From NCBI GenBank assembly GCA_009792885.1, contig WMCF01000025.1, positions 1,943,852 through 2,007,851 of the forward strand: DNA of 64,000 nt. Reading direction: 5' to 3'. Within the stretch, counting starts at the first letter, position 1, and each line of letters starts with the position of its first letter. The stretch is from Eremophila alpestris peregrina (Eukaryota > Chordata > Aves > Passeriformes > Alaudidae). Shown here in pieces: positions 12,303 through 25,625 of the stretch. The notes under the pieces were generated by a model. That model saw only the letters and a list, made by a program, of their open reading frames with translations. It was not told the origin of the DNA and searched no databases. The position numbers and the translations under genes were made by a program.

Positions 12303-15300
12303 AGATTTGTGTAGTACTGCCATACCCCAACAGTCATTATGCAAATAATTTTAAGCAGTCCGTACCTTAAAAATAGAAAGTTATCTCAAATAATATATGC
12401 AGATGCAGCTTCTTTGCTAGCTATTGTGCCACTCATAAAAGGCAATTATTTTTTTAAAAAAAATTAATATGCAGCAAATGAAATTTTAGCTGCAAATTTT
12501 TTCTGTCTACATCCAGGCAAGGATTCACAATGAAAACAAGCATCAAAACAAGGTTATGTAAGCTATCAGTAGCTCTCACTCACGAACCCCCCTGGCTTCC
12601 TGAAGGATTAGTTGCCAGAAATAATGCAAATAGAAATGTAGAGTCCTAACTTCAATATTTATACAACTATTGCATTATTCAAACAGAGACTGATCTTGGT
12701 AATTGTTTTAAGTTGTTGTCCTAGATTTCTTGCATTCCTATGAATTTGACAGAAATTTGGGCTGGGAAAGGCTTAAAGGATTAGGAAGACAGTTACGGAA
12801 AGGCAGTATCTTCATTGAGACAGCTTGAAAGGTGCTTTTTCCTTATAGTAAACTTGAGACTTCAACTGACCAAAGAAACTGCAGTGCATTAAACTGTAAT
12901 AGAGCTGTGAAAAGTTGAGCCTTCTTTATGTTCAGGTACAATTCAATGGGAAAGATGTAATACTCAGATTCTGACTAAATAAATAGCATAGCAAGAACAT
13001 TTGCTCCTACCTATGCCCTAAGAGGCAGATAAAATTGCCACCACTACAGCTGTGAAGACAGGCTTGCACAACTAGAGTCAGATTGCTGTCCCAAATCTGA
13101 AGGTGTGCCATTCAGGCACTGCAGGCAAGTGTGAAATACCTCCTTCATGCTTATGATGAAACAGGAAGGAATGAAAGCCTGGCAGAGGAAGGAGAGAGCT
13201 AGGAGTGGCTGCCCTGCTGAATAGCTTCAACATTAAATATGAAAGGAACAACATTTAGAAAGTAGTGATTCTGAGCAGGGAGTACCTTCAAGACTGAAAT
13301 TCTGATTCCCTTATCAACAAAAAGCCTTCTGACAAAAAGCCTTGAGCTGTGATCCTCCACTAGGCAAGACTGTGGGAGTTACTGGGAAACCCTAAGGGTG
13401 AGCAGCCAGGGCTCAGAGAGTAAAAAACCTCACTTGGTGTGGAGCACTTCTGAGACTCCCTGGAAGACTGTAGGATGAGGACAAGTGCAAACACAAGTGT
13501 ACTTGTTACCCTTTCGTGTCCCATTCCCTCCTTGATCTTGTTTGATTTTGTCAAACGTGGAATTTTTGACAAAAGCAGGTGTTACTGAGTTATGTCGATT
13601 GCTGTGTTCACTCTCCCTCAATTTTTAACACAATTTCCTCAATGCCATGAAGATTTGTCTCTTGTATTTGCTGGGGAACACCACCAAGTCTTCAACTGAT
13701 CAAGTCTGAGACTGCCTGCACAGAATAACTGAAATGTTGCCACCTGTTTATACAACTGGTGCTACTTATCAAACATCATCTGAAGGTACTTGAAAGAAGA
13801 ATTGCTATTAATCAGAGGTGGCTTTTCACATCTTTCACATTAGTTAATCAATGGAGGAGGAACGAGACACAATGCTTATGGGGAAAAATTAAAAAAAAAA
13901 AAAAATTGCTCTCCGGAGGGGAAAAAAAAGGAACTTCCTAATCTATGCCTCAAAACTCCCCCAAAATCTATTTGATCAAAAAGTTTTCCTAGTACCAAAA
14001 TGCATTGGGTAGAACTGAAGACTTAAAATAGCCTGAATTTTTAGGTCTGTGTATCTTCAGGCTTGATGTGACTTTTTTGTGTAGTAATCAAGCATATCTT
14101 TGGGACAGCAGCAGTTTCCCTGATTTATGAAGCTCAGGGTTTGGTCCACAAGTTCCAGAAGGAATTGATGGTGGCTGAGCAATGTACAACAACCTGCAAA
14201 ACGGAGTTTTCAGAAAAGTGTTGAAATATACACCACTGAGGATGATTTTTCACATTGCCAAGTATCCTCTACCTGTAATCTCTGCAAGCCTGAGGCTGTT
14301 CTCATTCTGGTTACAGAAGTGCTTTCCAGGTGGCTGGAGTTCTGAAGTCAGGTTAACAGGAAGGAGAGCAAAGGCTGGTCACTGAGCCACAAATATGACT
14401 TCTAGGAAACAAATCCCACAGCACGAGCCTGAGGTTCAAAGTGCAGTTTTTATATGGATAACTAGCTATAAAGGCTTTCTATGAAGACCACTTTCACTGG
14501 ACCAAAGCATGGGACCATACCCAGTTCTAACTTATCTTCTGTTCTTAATTTCTTGAAGTACTGAAAGCAAAAATGTGAAATCCAGAGGGCCCTGCAAAAA
14601 TTGAGGGCTATCTAATGAGGAATAATACTTCTGTTTAATCTAAAGCTATGTTGAAACAATTAAGCAAACTGCTATAGGAAGTGCATCAAGAATAGCTATC
14701 CACATCTAACAAGAATCAAGCTCTTGGATGACTTGGACTTGAATTTGTATGTAAATTTTGCATAGCTTGCACATAAACAGCCATCTGTGGTCATTTTTGA
14801 CAAGGGCTTTCTTAAGCAACAAAACCCATCAGATCAGAGACAGAATACCCCAAACAGACCATAGTTAGCTGCTGGGATTAAATGGTCACTTCCTGAAACA
14901 AGCACTTAGTCTTCAGGAAAGTGCCATATTTTATTTCCTTAAAGACATTCATTCAACAAAAAAAATGCTATAACCTCTGAGTTAACTAACAAAACTGGTG
15001 AGGTACAAAAATCAATATTTATACACTGAAACTGAAAACTCAAGGGTTTTTACTGTGCTGAACAGCAGAATATAGGTCCTTTTTATAAACAATCCCTACT
15101 GAAAAAATGACAGCTCTGGCACAACTCACAGTAGGAAGGGAGAGAGGTAAGACATTTTTTTTTTGTTGCAGAGAAGCGAAGTCTTGCTTTGAAGAATGCA
15201 TGTCAGAGAGATCATCCTTTGAACTCGCTCTAACAGAGCTATTTAAAATATTTCTGTGCAGAGAGAGACCTTGTGGTGGAATATGTTAAAGTGTTCAAAA

Positions 15301-18300
15301 TGGTGAAATAAAAGGGATTTCAACACTGAGCTTACCCACAGAGTCAGAAACCTCAGTGCTTCTGAATGTTAGCTATTGGGGTGGATTTCGAAGGAAATAC
15401 AACTGCTAGATTGAATCATGTTGAATGGCAATATCTTAGTAATGTTTTCTATTTTATGCCCAAGGTTAAACTTTCAGTAAAAAGGAAACACAATATAACT
15501 TTAAAATTTTCAGATGAGATTAGGCAGAAACAGATGAGACTAGCAGACTACCATGACTCATAATAAAACACCAGTAAAGCTGTCTGTGAGAAGTTCTAGC
15601 TTGAAACTCAAAAATCACAGAAGCCTATAGCTACACTGGGCCTTGAACAAGGAAATTCAAACCTGATTCTCTACACAGAACACAAAAGTGCGTTCCATGC
15701 AATATCACTGCAGAGAAATAAAGCACACAGTAACTAGACACATCCATGCATTTCTCATGGTTGAGTTTTGTGAAAACTGTGACTATCTAGGCAAATATTG
15801 GACTGAAAAAATCTCAGTTGTAACTAAGCACTTAGCAAATACTGACCTGGAATAGCCTGTAGTCTCCCTCAAAATAAATCTCACAAGAGAAAGCTCGGGA
15901 GGAAAAATTTCTGTAAGCATCTGTATGAGGCAGCCTTATTCATTAAGTTCCCAATTCATGCCAATGTGACTACCCAACCTACTCCAACCAGCAGAAAATA
16001 TGCTTCAAGTATTGGAGGGACTCTGTAGGAGCCCAGGCAGGATAGTAGCTTTCCTTAAAACAAATGATAATGAAAAGATATCAAAGTGTCTCCTACACTC
16101 TTCCATACACAACTGTATTCTTATACCAAAGAAAAGGAGGTACATTGCAGATAATGATGTTTATTACACAACAAATAGTTAAGAGCAGGGCAGGTCTCAA
16201 ATAATACTGAGTCACTCTAGGTATAATTTGCAGCAGCATGTGTAAATATCAATAATAATGATGAACTAGAATAAGGCAATTAGGTTTTTTGAGTGGTCCC
16301 TCTGCATCTCCTTCTACTATTTCTGTTTGCGAGCTACTTTACTAAGATCTGAGCCTCTTTCTTAGAGATTATTCTAGTCTGTAGTCCACCTCTGTAGCCA
16401 GCAATAAGCTGCACTGCAGAAAAGTGACACTTTCAAGGGATTATCAAATATCAGTATCTTCAAATTGGTACTGGCTAGAGTGTGCCTAAAAAATAAATAC
16501 TGTAGGCTCCCTTCAGAGCCATCTGACAGCACTTTTTAGTTTTCCTCATCCAACCTTTAGATCATCTGACATAAAAAAATAATTACTTTGTTTTGTTAAC
16601 AAGCACTATTTTCTTTTCTGCTTATAACAACACATAAAATCTAAGTTCTTGTATTTTTTCCATATACCTCTCTGTATGAATACAAATATAACAGCTTAAT
16701 GAGACTCACATTTTGTGAGTCCCTGCTGCCTGCTGGCATATAGTTCTATTACACTCAACTTAGCGCTTTTTTTTTCCTTTATTGTTTTCAAGCCTTGTAT
16801 TTCATTCAGCTCTCTGTTACAGCTACAGATAAGATCCAAGGAACTTTTGGTGTCTACTAACAGGTGCCCAAAAATATGTGTAGCTGGGGCTTTGGCTGCA
16901 CATCCTTCTTATACTGATCATGCGGTGCTATGACAACATTCTGCCACATCCTGCTCCTGCGGTGCTGTGGCACAAGATTGAATACTCTGTTTCAGAAACT
17001 CATTTCAACAGAAAAGTACCTCGGAGATCAACACTCCATGCCCACCTCCACCTGCTTTTTTCACCCTGTTCTGGCAGAAAAAATGGCTTCCCACGAAAAA
17101 GTCTGACCAAAAGGCTTTTCCAGTGCTAAGCAAAGCTCACAAACTTGCACTTGGAAGTAGTTGTAAGAGTTTTTCCCACATGAGATTTGAAATGTATTTA
17201 CTCCCATTCATTTCTCTAGCTTGACTAGCTCTTCCATTATGCTGCTTGCCATAAATCCCCTAGAAAAGCAAAAAGGCCTCTCCTTATACCAGACTGGTCA
17301 GGAAGTCAAGTTCCTGGAAAGACAGAAAGATATAAGCCCCCTGATCTTCCAGCTATGGAAACATCTCTAAGCTGTCGCATGTTAGGTTTTAGCCACCTTT
17401 GCACTTTTTGACCATCAGCTTCTAATTTTTATTTTTTCAAGATTTTATATTTGAAGAGTGACTATTTCTGAAACAAGGAAGTGATTTGAGCATAAAAACT
17501 GCCTCCTGTTACGCTTTTGGCCATGTACCATTGCCTGGGGACTTGAAAAGGGCAGAAAAGAAATTGCCTGTATATGTGGTCTTTTCTGCTGAGGAGGCAA
17601 GCAGGACAAATGAGAATGGAATGCATCTTTGCTGCTGAAATACTATTCTGTATTTAATTCAATTTTGCTTCTGTATCAAGAGTGATTGAGAAAGGCTATG
17701 CAAAAAGTCTTGGTGTATGCCCAACATGAAAAAATCTGTAGAGTACCCGTGAATTCAAAATGTTTCTCATTCTTCCTAATATTCTTTTGGACACTGAAGT
17801 CATTGATACAACTTGCACCAGTCCCAACGTGAATAATATATGAACATATGTCAAAAGTTAGTCCATAATGAACACAGCACACTGCATAAAAGCTAACAAC
17901 CCACTGAAAAGGCAGAATCATCTAGGAGGATAAGAAAGGAATTTTATATAATTCTCCCTTATGACATCCTCCCAAGAACCACATATTTCAATTCAGCAGA
18001 AATTAAACTTTAAAAACCCCTCAAATACCCATAAATAGAACACTTTAAGCATACCTGAGAGGGAAAATAAACTTAATTTCAGCTCCAGGTGATTTAAAGT
18101 TTCTCATCATTTCAACCAGACATCTTTGATTTTTAGGTGTTTGCTGCTGGGGCAAAAAATAAATGACAATAACTTGTAGCTTCATCTCCTTCTTTCCTTT
18201 CTAACTCCTCCCTACATCCTGGAACAAAACCACTATCTTTTCATTATTTAAAAATTTTCTAGTATTTCCTGGAAATAATGTAAAGACTTTATGCACCCAC

Positions 18301-20269
18301 AAATTTGTGGATATTTATAAATATTCTATATACCATTCCACCATCATCATTTGTGGTCTTGAAAACAAGATAAAAACTTTTTTAGTTACCTTGACCATTG
18401 AGCTAACAGCTTACTTAAATACCTGGATCAGGTAGAGCATAGAACTGATGAAGGAGTTACAACTGACACCGAAGAAGGCTTCAAGCATCAGCACCTTATT
18501 ATCTAAGAGGCTCTAACATATTTTCTGTGTAGCCTTCTGTGGGCAGCTCCACACAGCTCTGGCTCTTTCTCTCCTCCCTCTCTCTTCCTTCTGCAGTTCT
18601 GGCTAGCTCTTTCCTGTCCCTAGCATGGCCACCCAACCCTGTCTGTCCCTTGTACAGCATCTTACCCTTTCAGTCCCTCACACAACCTCCCATCTCTTCC
18701 TCCTCACAGCACGGCCAGCAGACTCCAACTGACTACTCAGCTAACTCATTCTTTTATCACACCCCTAGCTCTAAGGGCAAGGCTGTTCCCACTCTTTGGT
18801 AATTAACACAGCTGCAATACATTGGGGGCAAGATTGCCTTCAGCACTGCCTCTCTCTGTCCTCCCACATAAAACTGTAGAAGAAATAAACTCAAGTCCAG
18901 CTGTATGCAAGGCTGTGTGTCTATAAATGGATGTCCAAAGTACACCTTCATCTCAGGTTGCTACATTTCTCCAATTTCTGATATTGGATTTTGCTTTCAT
19001 AAACATTTCATTAGCATATCTGAAGAGCTGTTCTGCCTCTTTGCTGTTCATCAATAGTACAGTATGAACAGATAATTTGACATGCAAAATAGGGTTTCAT
19101 CTCCCACAACACTTTTAAGGCATTTATCTATTTTCTGAAACTTTCGGATTGGTTGATAACAGGGAATTTCATGTGCCTGACCAAATTTCACTTTTTCCAA
19201 AGCATAAACATTTTTGGCGTAATTTCTTTCCTTTTCTTTAAATTAAATTCCACTTTGCTTTATTTTCAGTGCCTTTAAAGTTCCTTGTACTGGAATTATT
19301 TATTAACTTAAATGAGGTCTAAGGAGAACAAGATCTAGCTACGGTCTACACTCTCCACCAAGCCTACTAACTTTCTTCAGAAAGCTGCAATAAATTATAG
19401 TTCCACGACACCAAATTCCTGCTGTTGTCATGGAACACACACGATGTTTTTGAAACTAATTGTTTTCCAGGAAATATTCGGTAAATGGATAAAATAAGTC
19501 AGCAACAAGAAATGCTAATCTTACTTGTATTCCTGTTAATTCTTCCCAATACAACAGCTATTTCTTTTGAGCAGAATGCTGTTCAACTGGATGAATTCCA
19601 ACCACTCCAGTAAGAAGGGGCTTGGTTTCCAGTGCTCTATGTTCCCCAGTTAAGAAAGACGCATTTGATATTTGTCTCACAGCAACTGCTTTTAGTTCCA
19701 TCTTAACAAGTTTCCCCCAAAAAATATACAGCTGTCACTGGGCCACCAAAACTCATTTTAAGCTGTTAGTCCTGATTTTCACTATCTGTGTTAAAAACTC
19801 ATAAATTGAGAGCCTACCTGGAATAAAGGGACTTAGCACTAGGGTTGCTGGCTATTCTCTGTGGTTGGAGAAACTCAAGACCTCTTACCAGACTTCTGTA
19901 GGACAGAGTAGCAATGGTCTTGATAGTCTGTTCTACAGAAGACAACAAAATGGTCTTTTGCACCATGGAACCATGCGCTTGCAGGCCCTAAATCTGGCCC
20001 ACAAAAGTGGCATTTCCAAGCAGGCAGCCCATTCAGGTAAGGAAGTACTGTCCTGCCTGTATACAATTTGCTAAAATGGGATTAGAGTATTCCAGCAGAA
20101 GTGAAAGAGTTAAACAGAAATCTTGTATAAATCACATTTTGCAGGAATCACTCTGTTACAACAGATTGTGGAGCACTATTTTTTCCCACTCTTTCTGATA
20201 CAAGCACCCTAGGCAAACTTTCTAATTAGAGCAGCAGATGTATGCAGTGCCATGTCTCTGTGAAGTTAT

Positions 20270-20560
20270 TATGCCCAAACCAAATTTTGTCACCAGCAGC
20301 CAATAATTCGTTTGTCTACTAAGGGTTTGAAGTGGCCGTATCAATTATTTAAAAACATACTAAGAAGAGGAATCCATTTAAAATCTTCTGGGAAGCCCAG
20401 TTATACAACAGTGCATGTTCAGGTTTCATTCACAATATTGTCTTTTTAAAAATACAATATTACTAATTAAGGCGTAGTGCATTAGGCCATTAGTATTTGA
20501 GTGATTCATGACAGCATAACGATCTTGCCTATAATTTGTGCCTTAATTTATGGGATACTA
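20270..20560. promoter_or_regulatory. candidate conserved non-coding element
   Basis: A repeat-free stretch rich in homeodomain-like cores (ccaataattcg, atcaattattt, tactaattaagg, gccattagtattt) with balanced base use and no open frame. This texture is typical of deeply conserved vertebrate enhancers, but conservation itself cannot be seen in one sequence. The call is inference only. Confidence 0.25.
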
Positions 20561-23500
20561 AGAAAAAACAAAGGAAAAAAACCTAAGTAATTTGCAAAAC
20601 TGAAACTCATCCAAAAACTGCTTGCAGTAATTTCTCCTGAAAAGTGATTTCACTATGTGTAAGTGCTATGCTGGTAAGAAAATGCTTCCTATCAATAATT
20701 AAAGGATAATGAAAGTTTCATGTGTCAGAAGACATCCTCAAAACAGGACTAGAAAGAAGAGCATTCCTTTTCATTCAGACTGTCCACATTTTAAACCTCA
20801 AAATAACACCCTTCTCAAAGAAGCATTTTAAATAAACTATTTAGTGAAATATATGACTATTCCAAACCAGCACCAGAAGCTGTAAAAACAATGCACACTA
20901 GCACAATTCTAACAAAAGTTACAGCAGAAAACAACGGTCTGCACAAGTAGACCTGAATGCCATGGTTAGCCACGAAAGATGTGGGTGGTTATCATGTCAG
21001 GGTTATGAACAAAAGCATTACAGAGAGGGTCTACAAACTTTCGCTGATTGCAAGTCTTAGTTGTCTAAGAAGGTCCAGCCATTGTCTGACTCCTCTAGCT
21101 GGAGTATGCCAAGGGTCTGGAGCTGTCAAGAAAGAATTTCTAGGGACTGGACTGGAATTTGAGCTTCACACTCTCCTGGCAGATGTGGCTGATACCAGTG
21201 AATGAACACAAGAGTTACAGGAGATGAGAGGAGGAAGGCAAGAAGCACATTGCCAAAAGCATTTCAGAAAAACTGTCTAAAAATTATAGTAATTCTGCTC
21301 TCTGATTTGAAATATCCACATCTAAGACTGACAAAGACAGAAGCTTAGCAGGATTTTCAAAGAGGTCTTTGCTGTAAAATCCTCTTTAATATTGATGTGA
21401 GTGATGCTAGAGTGGGATTTTCCAAAAAGTCTGATTTTTTGGACAGCTTATCCTCCTGCTCCCTCTACTCTAGTTGTTATTGAACACCACTGTTGTCACA
21501 CTCTGTGAGAGCACTTATGCTTACAGGCAGGAGGACCAAACAAGCAGCAGCATTCCTCGGGAGAAAAACCGTTTCTCTGCTGCCAAGGAGGCACCTTCAC
21601 CAAGACTTCTGCTGCTCTGCAAGTTTGCCAACCATCCTGCAAGTGAGATCTGGTAGGCTGGATCAAAACATCAGCTAAACAGCAGAAAGCTAACCCTTGA
21701 AACAAGAGTGGGTCCGAATGACGTTATTGTGAGCAAACTGCAGCCAGGCCATTTGAAGGCAAGCCTGTCACATTGCTGAAACAATACTGGAGTGCAAACT
21801 CTGCATGATTCTGAATGGATGCTTGGCTTGGCAAGAGGCCACTGACTGCAACTGAGGAGGTGTCTGCCTAAAAAATAACTGAAGTCATTGTAGTCTGAAG
21901 AATTAACTAAACCTCTAACTAACATATTTTTACACTTTCCATTTTAAATGGTTTAATATTACAGAGCTACTCTCCTATGTAGCATTTAGGTGGCAGTTTG
22001 GAGCAACATCAGGATTGATGGAATGATTTATATAAAAAAACCCTCTCAGTTTTGTGTTGACAAACATTAAATTTGGATTAAACTCTCTTGGTCAGTCTCC
22101 CTATTTCTGACTATCAAATGGACAGGTTAGGTTAGAGTCTCCTATATCCAAAGGCCATAACTCTGGGGGGAACCAGAAGCCCTCTCATAGATTTATCTCC
22201 AGTTGCAGGAATTGAAGTTGGACTTGTTGTGTGGCAAACCCACTCTCTTCTAACACTAAATTTAAGGATTCCCTTTGATCTCCTGACCTTCCAATAGAGC
22301 CACTGCCTGTCATCCCATGTCTTTGGCTACTCAGAGAACTTGGAGTCTCTAATCCCCTCTCCACCTCTTCTCTTCTCATGCATATAATTAATCTGTGACT
22401 ACAGTTACTATTTTAAAAATACAGCCACCTGTTTTTCAATACTCAACTACTTTAATCAATCTTTACTACGTAGGAGCTTGGCATGCTTTTACAGACCACA
22501 TCTGGTATTTCCAGGTTTTTGTACTCATCCAATTTTATCATTACTTGATTACTAAAAGTCAGGTTGAGAAAACCTTGGTTTACATCATCCTTCTCTGCTC
22601 CTCCTCTCCCCCATACTCCCTGCAAAAGCTGAAAATCTCTGGTTTTGCTTTTCTTAGCTTCATCTCTATTGCCCTATCATATTTCCTTATGGCTTTTTTC
22701 TTTTTTTAATTTTATTTTCCCCTCTTGATTTATAGAATACCTAATATTTTCTAAAGGAGGTAAGAATTAATTTGTAGTTAATGTAATCTTATTGATAAAA
22801 AGGTTGACTTCCTTGATTTGCTTTGATCATGTTAAAACAATCCCTGAATAATGAGATGCCACCCACAGTTTGAAAACTCTTACAACAGGGCTTCACTAAT
22901 AACTCCAAACTATGGGCCCTAAGCTGCCCCATGAAATACAAAGCTCTTATAGGTTATTTCTTATGAAATTATTTGCTATGATACCTCTCCCTCATGTGCT
23001 GATTCTTACCATAGCAACAGCATGTGGAAAAAGAAATTCAAAATCAAAAAGCATCCAAAGCATCCCAGGAAAACAGATCAGACACTGAGATGACATATAA
23101 TGACTATATTTTTTCCAGATCTATCATTAATCTTTTAATAAAAAAAAATATGGTTTTTTTCTGTTTTTTCTCTTTAATAACAGCAACTAAACAACTCTTC
23201 TGTGTGCATTGCTGCATTCTTTTAAGCCAGCATAAACATTCCGGATTGATGAACAGAGTTAGTGCTAAGGACTCTAGGCTCCTTCCCAGCCCCAACCTTT
23301 TTGCACACACACACACACACTGGCAATCTACTCCCCTACATGGATTTTGAATCCTTTCCATGCCCAGGTCTGCAGGACAAATATGACTCAGAGCCGACTC
23401 CCACAAGCACTCCAATGCGAAACCGCAGTCCCGCTAGGTTAAATGGGACAAATCCAATCAGGGAAGTTATTTGCCCACACAGGTATACAGAAATCTTAAT

Positions 23501-24080
23501 GCTATGACATACACCCTTTTCCAGGAAGAGGATATCTACACCAGGATTAAAGGTAGCTCATTACTGATGGATTAATACCTTGCAGATAACATGCATAGTC
23601 ATTCTGCAGGCAAGGCAAATGTCAAAGGCCCCAGGAGAAAGCTGAAAGCAGTGCTTGGTGTTGGGCAGCTGATACGAGTTACAGCTGCTTCATTCACTGT
23701 GGAATTTTACTGTTTCAGATACTGTTTCTTGTAGTAGCATTGTCATAGTAGATACTATTTATTATGATTTTTAAAAATATCTGATAAATAGAACTCTATT
23801 TTATCCATCCATATTAAATTTCCAACAGAAAAATAATGACAAACAAAATATGCAAAGAAGTAGTTTTTTATAAATGAAAAATGCAGTAATTCCACTTTAG
23901 GTACACACTAACTAGTAATGTATAAAAATGCTTAAAATATTTCACACATATGGGGCTATTAAAGCTGCAAATGATGTAAAGCTTCAATGTCATGACTTCA
24001 CTCCTTTGTTTTTGTAAAAGAATAGAAACAGAAAAATGAAAACATTGTGAATGTTTTCTGTTGGAATATTTGTGAATATT
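20561..24080. other. non-coding, nothing recognised
   Basis: No exon or transposon recognised. A CA microsatellite lies at 23304-23320. The longest open frame (22395-22709, plus strand) encodes a low-information hydrophobic string without domain features. Confidence 0.55.
23304..23320. repeat. (CA)n microsatellite
   Basis: Seventeen bases of uninterrupted CA dinucleotide. Confidence 0.95.
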
Positions 24081-24585
24081 TCACTTGGAAAAAACCTAAA
24101 ATGATCATCTAGCCCAACTGTCTGACCAGTTCAGAGCTGACCAAAAGTTCAAGCATGTTATTGTCAAAATACCTCTTAAACACTGACAGGCCTGGGGTGT
24201 CCATCCCCTCTATAAGGAGCCTCTTCCAATGTTTGACCATCCTCTCAGTAAAGAAATGTTTCTTCATATCTAGTCTGAACCTTTGCTGGTCCAGTTTTAA
24301 ACCATTCCCATGTGTCCTGTCACTGAGTACCCACGAGAAGAGCTGAGGACCTCCCTCCTCATGTTCTCTCCTTAGGAAGCTGTATGTAGAAAGGTCACCC
24401 TTCAACCTTCTCCAAACTAGAAAAGCCCTAAGTCCCAGATGCTCCTCACAGGACATATGTTCCAGCTTTGTTGCCCTCCTCTGGACACATCCAAGAACCT
24501 TCATATTTTTCTTAAACTTCAGGGCCCAGAATTGCACACAGTACTCAGGGTGAGGGTATGCCAACACTGGCATCCCGTAGCTTTT
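24081..24585 (-). mobile_element. CR1 LINE fragment, ORF2 C-terminus
   Basis: The minus strand reads as the C-terminal part of the CR1 reverse-transcriptase polyprotein for about 154 codons (24573 to 24109). Recognisable blocks in order are HPEYCVQFWA near the start, VQRRATKLEH, EEHLGLRAF, DRTHGNGLKL and FFTERMVKHW. The 3' tail at the left (24081-24110) has lost its terminal octamers. It is 5'-truncated with no catalytic domain, hence dead. The 'YSFLRR...QLFSWV' wording is shared with the plus-strand copy at 39000, so both belong to one CR1 subfamily. The frame is unusually free of stops for its length, suggesting a moderately young insertion. Confidence 0.92.
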
Positions 24586-25449
24586 TGAAAGCTATTTGAA
24601 ATAAATTCTTGAAACATAAAAAAATGCCAGCCACTTGAATTTCCTGTCCTCTATTTACATCATACTTCAAGAATCACAAATAAAAAATACATGTTTCCTT
24701 TACCAGTCATTTTAAAACCATAAAATGTGCTTAGAATCAAAAGTTAGTAATTTCTGGCTTCCCAAATGAAGTACTTACCCTTAACAGAGTGCCAAAGCAA
24801 CATGAAATCCAATGTATTCTTGATTAAGAATATTAGATAGTCTGATATGAAAATAACCTTGCTTAGAGCATAATGGCTACCTCCTATTTGAAAGACTAAT
24901 GCTTAGAATATTGCATCTGTGCAAATGTTAAGAACTCAACTCTCACCAACTGAAATTTAATCCAAAGGGGAAACAGGACTTTTTTTCAAACTATAAACAA
25001 AGATTCTTTCTGTCTTACTTGAACTATTTATAGTGAGAAACCAGAAGTAAGCCAAATGAAAATGAGTCTGCAAAAATGCCGTGGAGCCCTGTGCACTGGA
25101 AGATCAAACCTCCCAAAAGAGAAATGTGGGTAAGGCTCTTGATATAGCATTTACACTCTGAAGGTCAATAGTGAAGTCTGGTTTAAGGTTAGTCATCCAT
25201 AAATGGGGAGCATGACCAGAAACCTGTTGTGCCTAACTCGACACCATCGCCCATCCTCCACAAGAACTTAGGAGTCATCACTAGAGCTGGCCTCTGTCCA
25301 GCCAGAACTTTGCTTTTTATGTCTAGCAGTGAGCAGGACAGCTCCACACTGAATCAGTAAGCATCTTACATTGAAGCTCAAGTAGTCCAAAACCAAAGTA
25401 ATAAAAGCAGGCCATGAACATATTTAAGGGGAAAAGAAACCAGAAAACT
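24586..25449. other. non-coding, nothing recognised
   Basis: Unique AT-rich sequence. No exon, repeat family or RNA gene seen. Confidence 0.5.
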
Positions 25450-25625
25450 GGAACAGCCTCCAAATGGAGTATGGGAAGTAAAAAAATCCCTAAATAGTTG
25501 TAAGAAGGAGTTTGATCAGTACATGAAAGGAATTATATGACATCTTGGCTGCAAAAGTAAGGGACTGAACTGGATAACCCAGAAGAATCAGTCATATCTT
25601 CTTATGAGCATGCAATTCTCTATAG
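25450..25625 (+). mobile_element. probable ancient CR1 3' end
   Basis: Blocks resembling old CR1 copies are visible in order: 'actggaacagcctccaaatgg', 'gaaggagtttgatcagtacatgaaagg', 'gggactgaactggataaccc', then a damaged 'cttatgagcatgcaattctctat', where the terminal ATTCTATG octamers would be. The divergence is high, comparable with CR1 families shared with turtles and other reptiles. Assignment is by motif order only. Confidence 0.55.

Larger units (their letters stand above)
7851..20269. other. non-coding, no gene recognised
   Basis: About 12 kb without a recognisable exon. It contains a short CA microsatellite (9152-9170), poly-A tracts near 9805, 10000 and 13890, a perfect 12-bp tandem duplication (12279-12302), adjacent perfect palindromes (18297-18324) and a pyrimidine-rich stretch at about 18535-18760. 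Several AT-rich, homeodomain-site-rich patches (for example 12080-12420) could be conserved non-coding sequence, but this cannot be judged without alignment. Confidence 0.5.

Noticed and set aside
22395..22709. 104-codon hydrophobic plus-strand frame resembling membrane segments
   Set aside because: The hydrophobicity comes from T-rich DNA (the tail is a poly-F run). It has no topology or family resemblance.
24109..24573. 154-codon minus-strand frame as a host gene
   Set aside because: It is the C-terminus of a CR1 ORF2 in a 5'-truncated copy, not a host protein.
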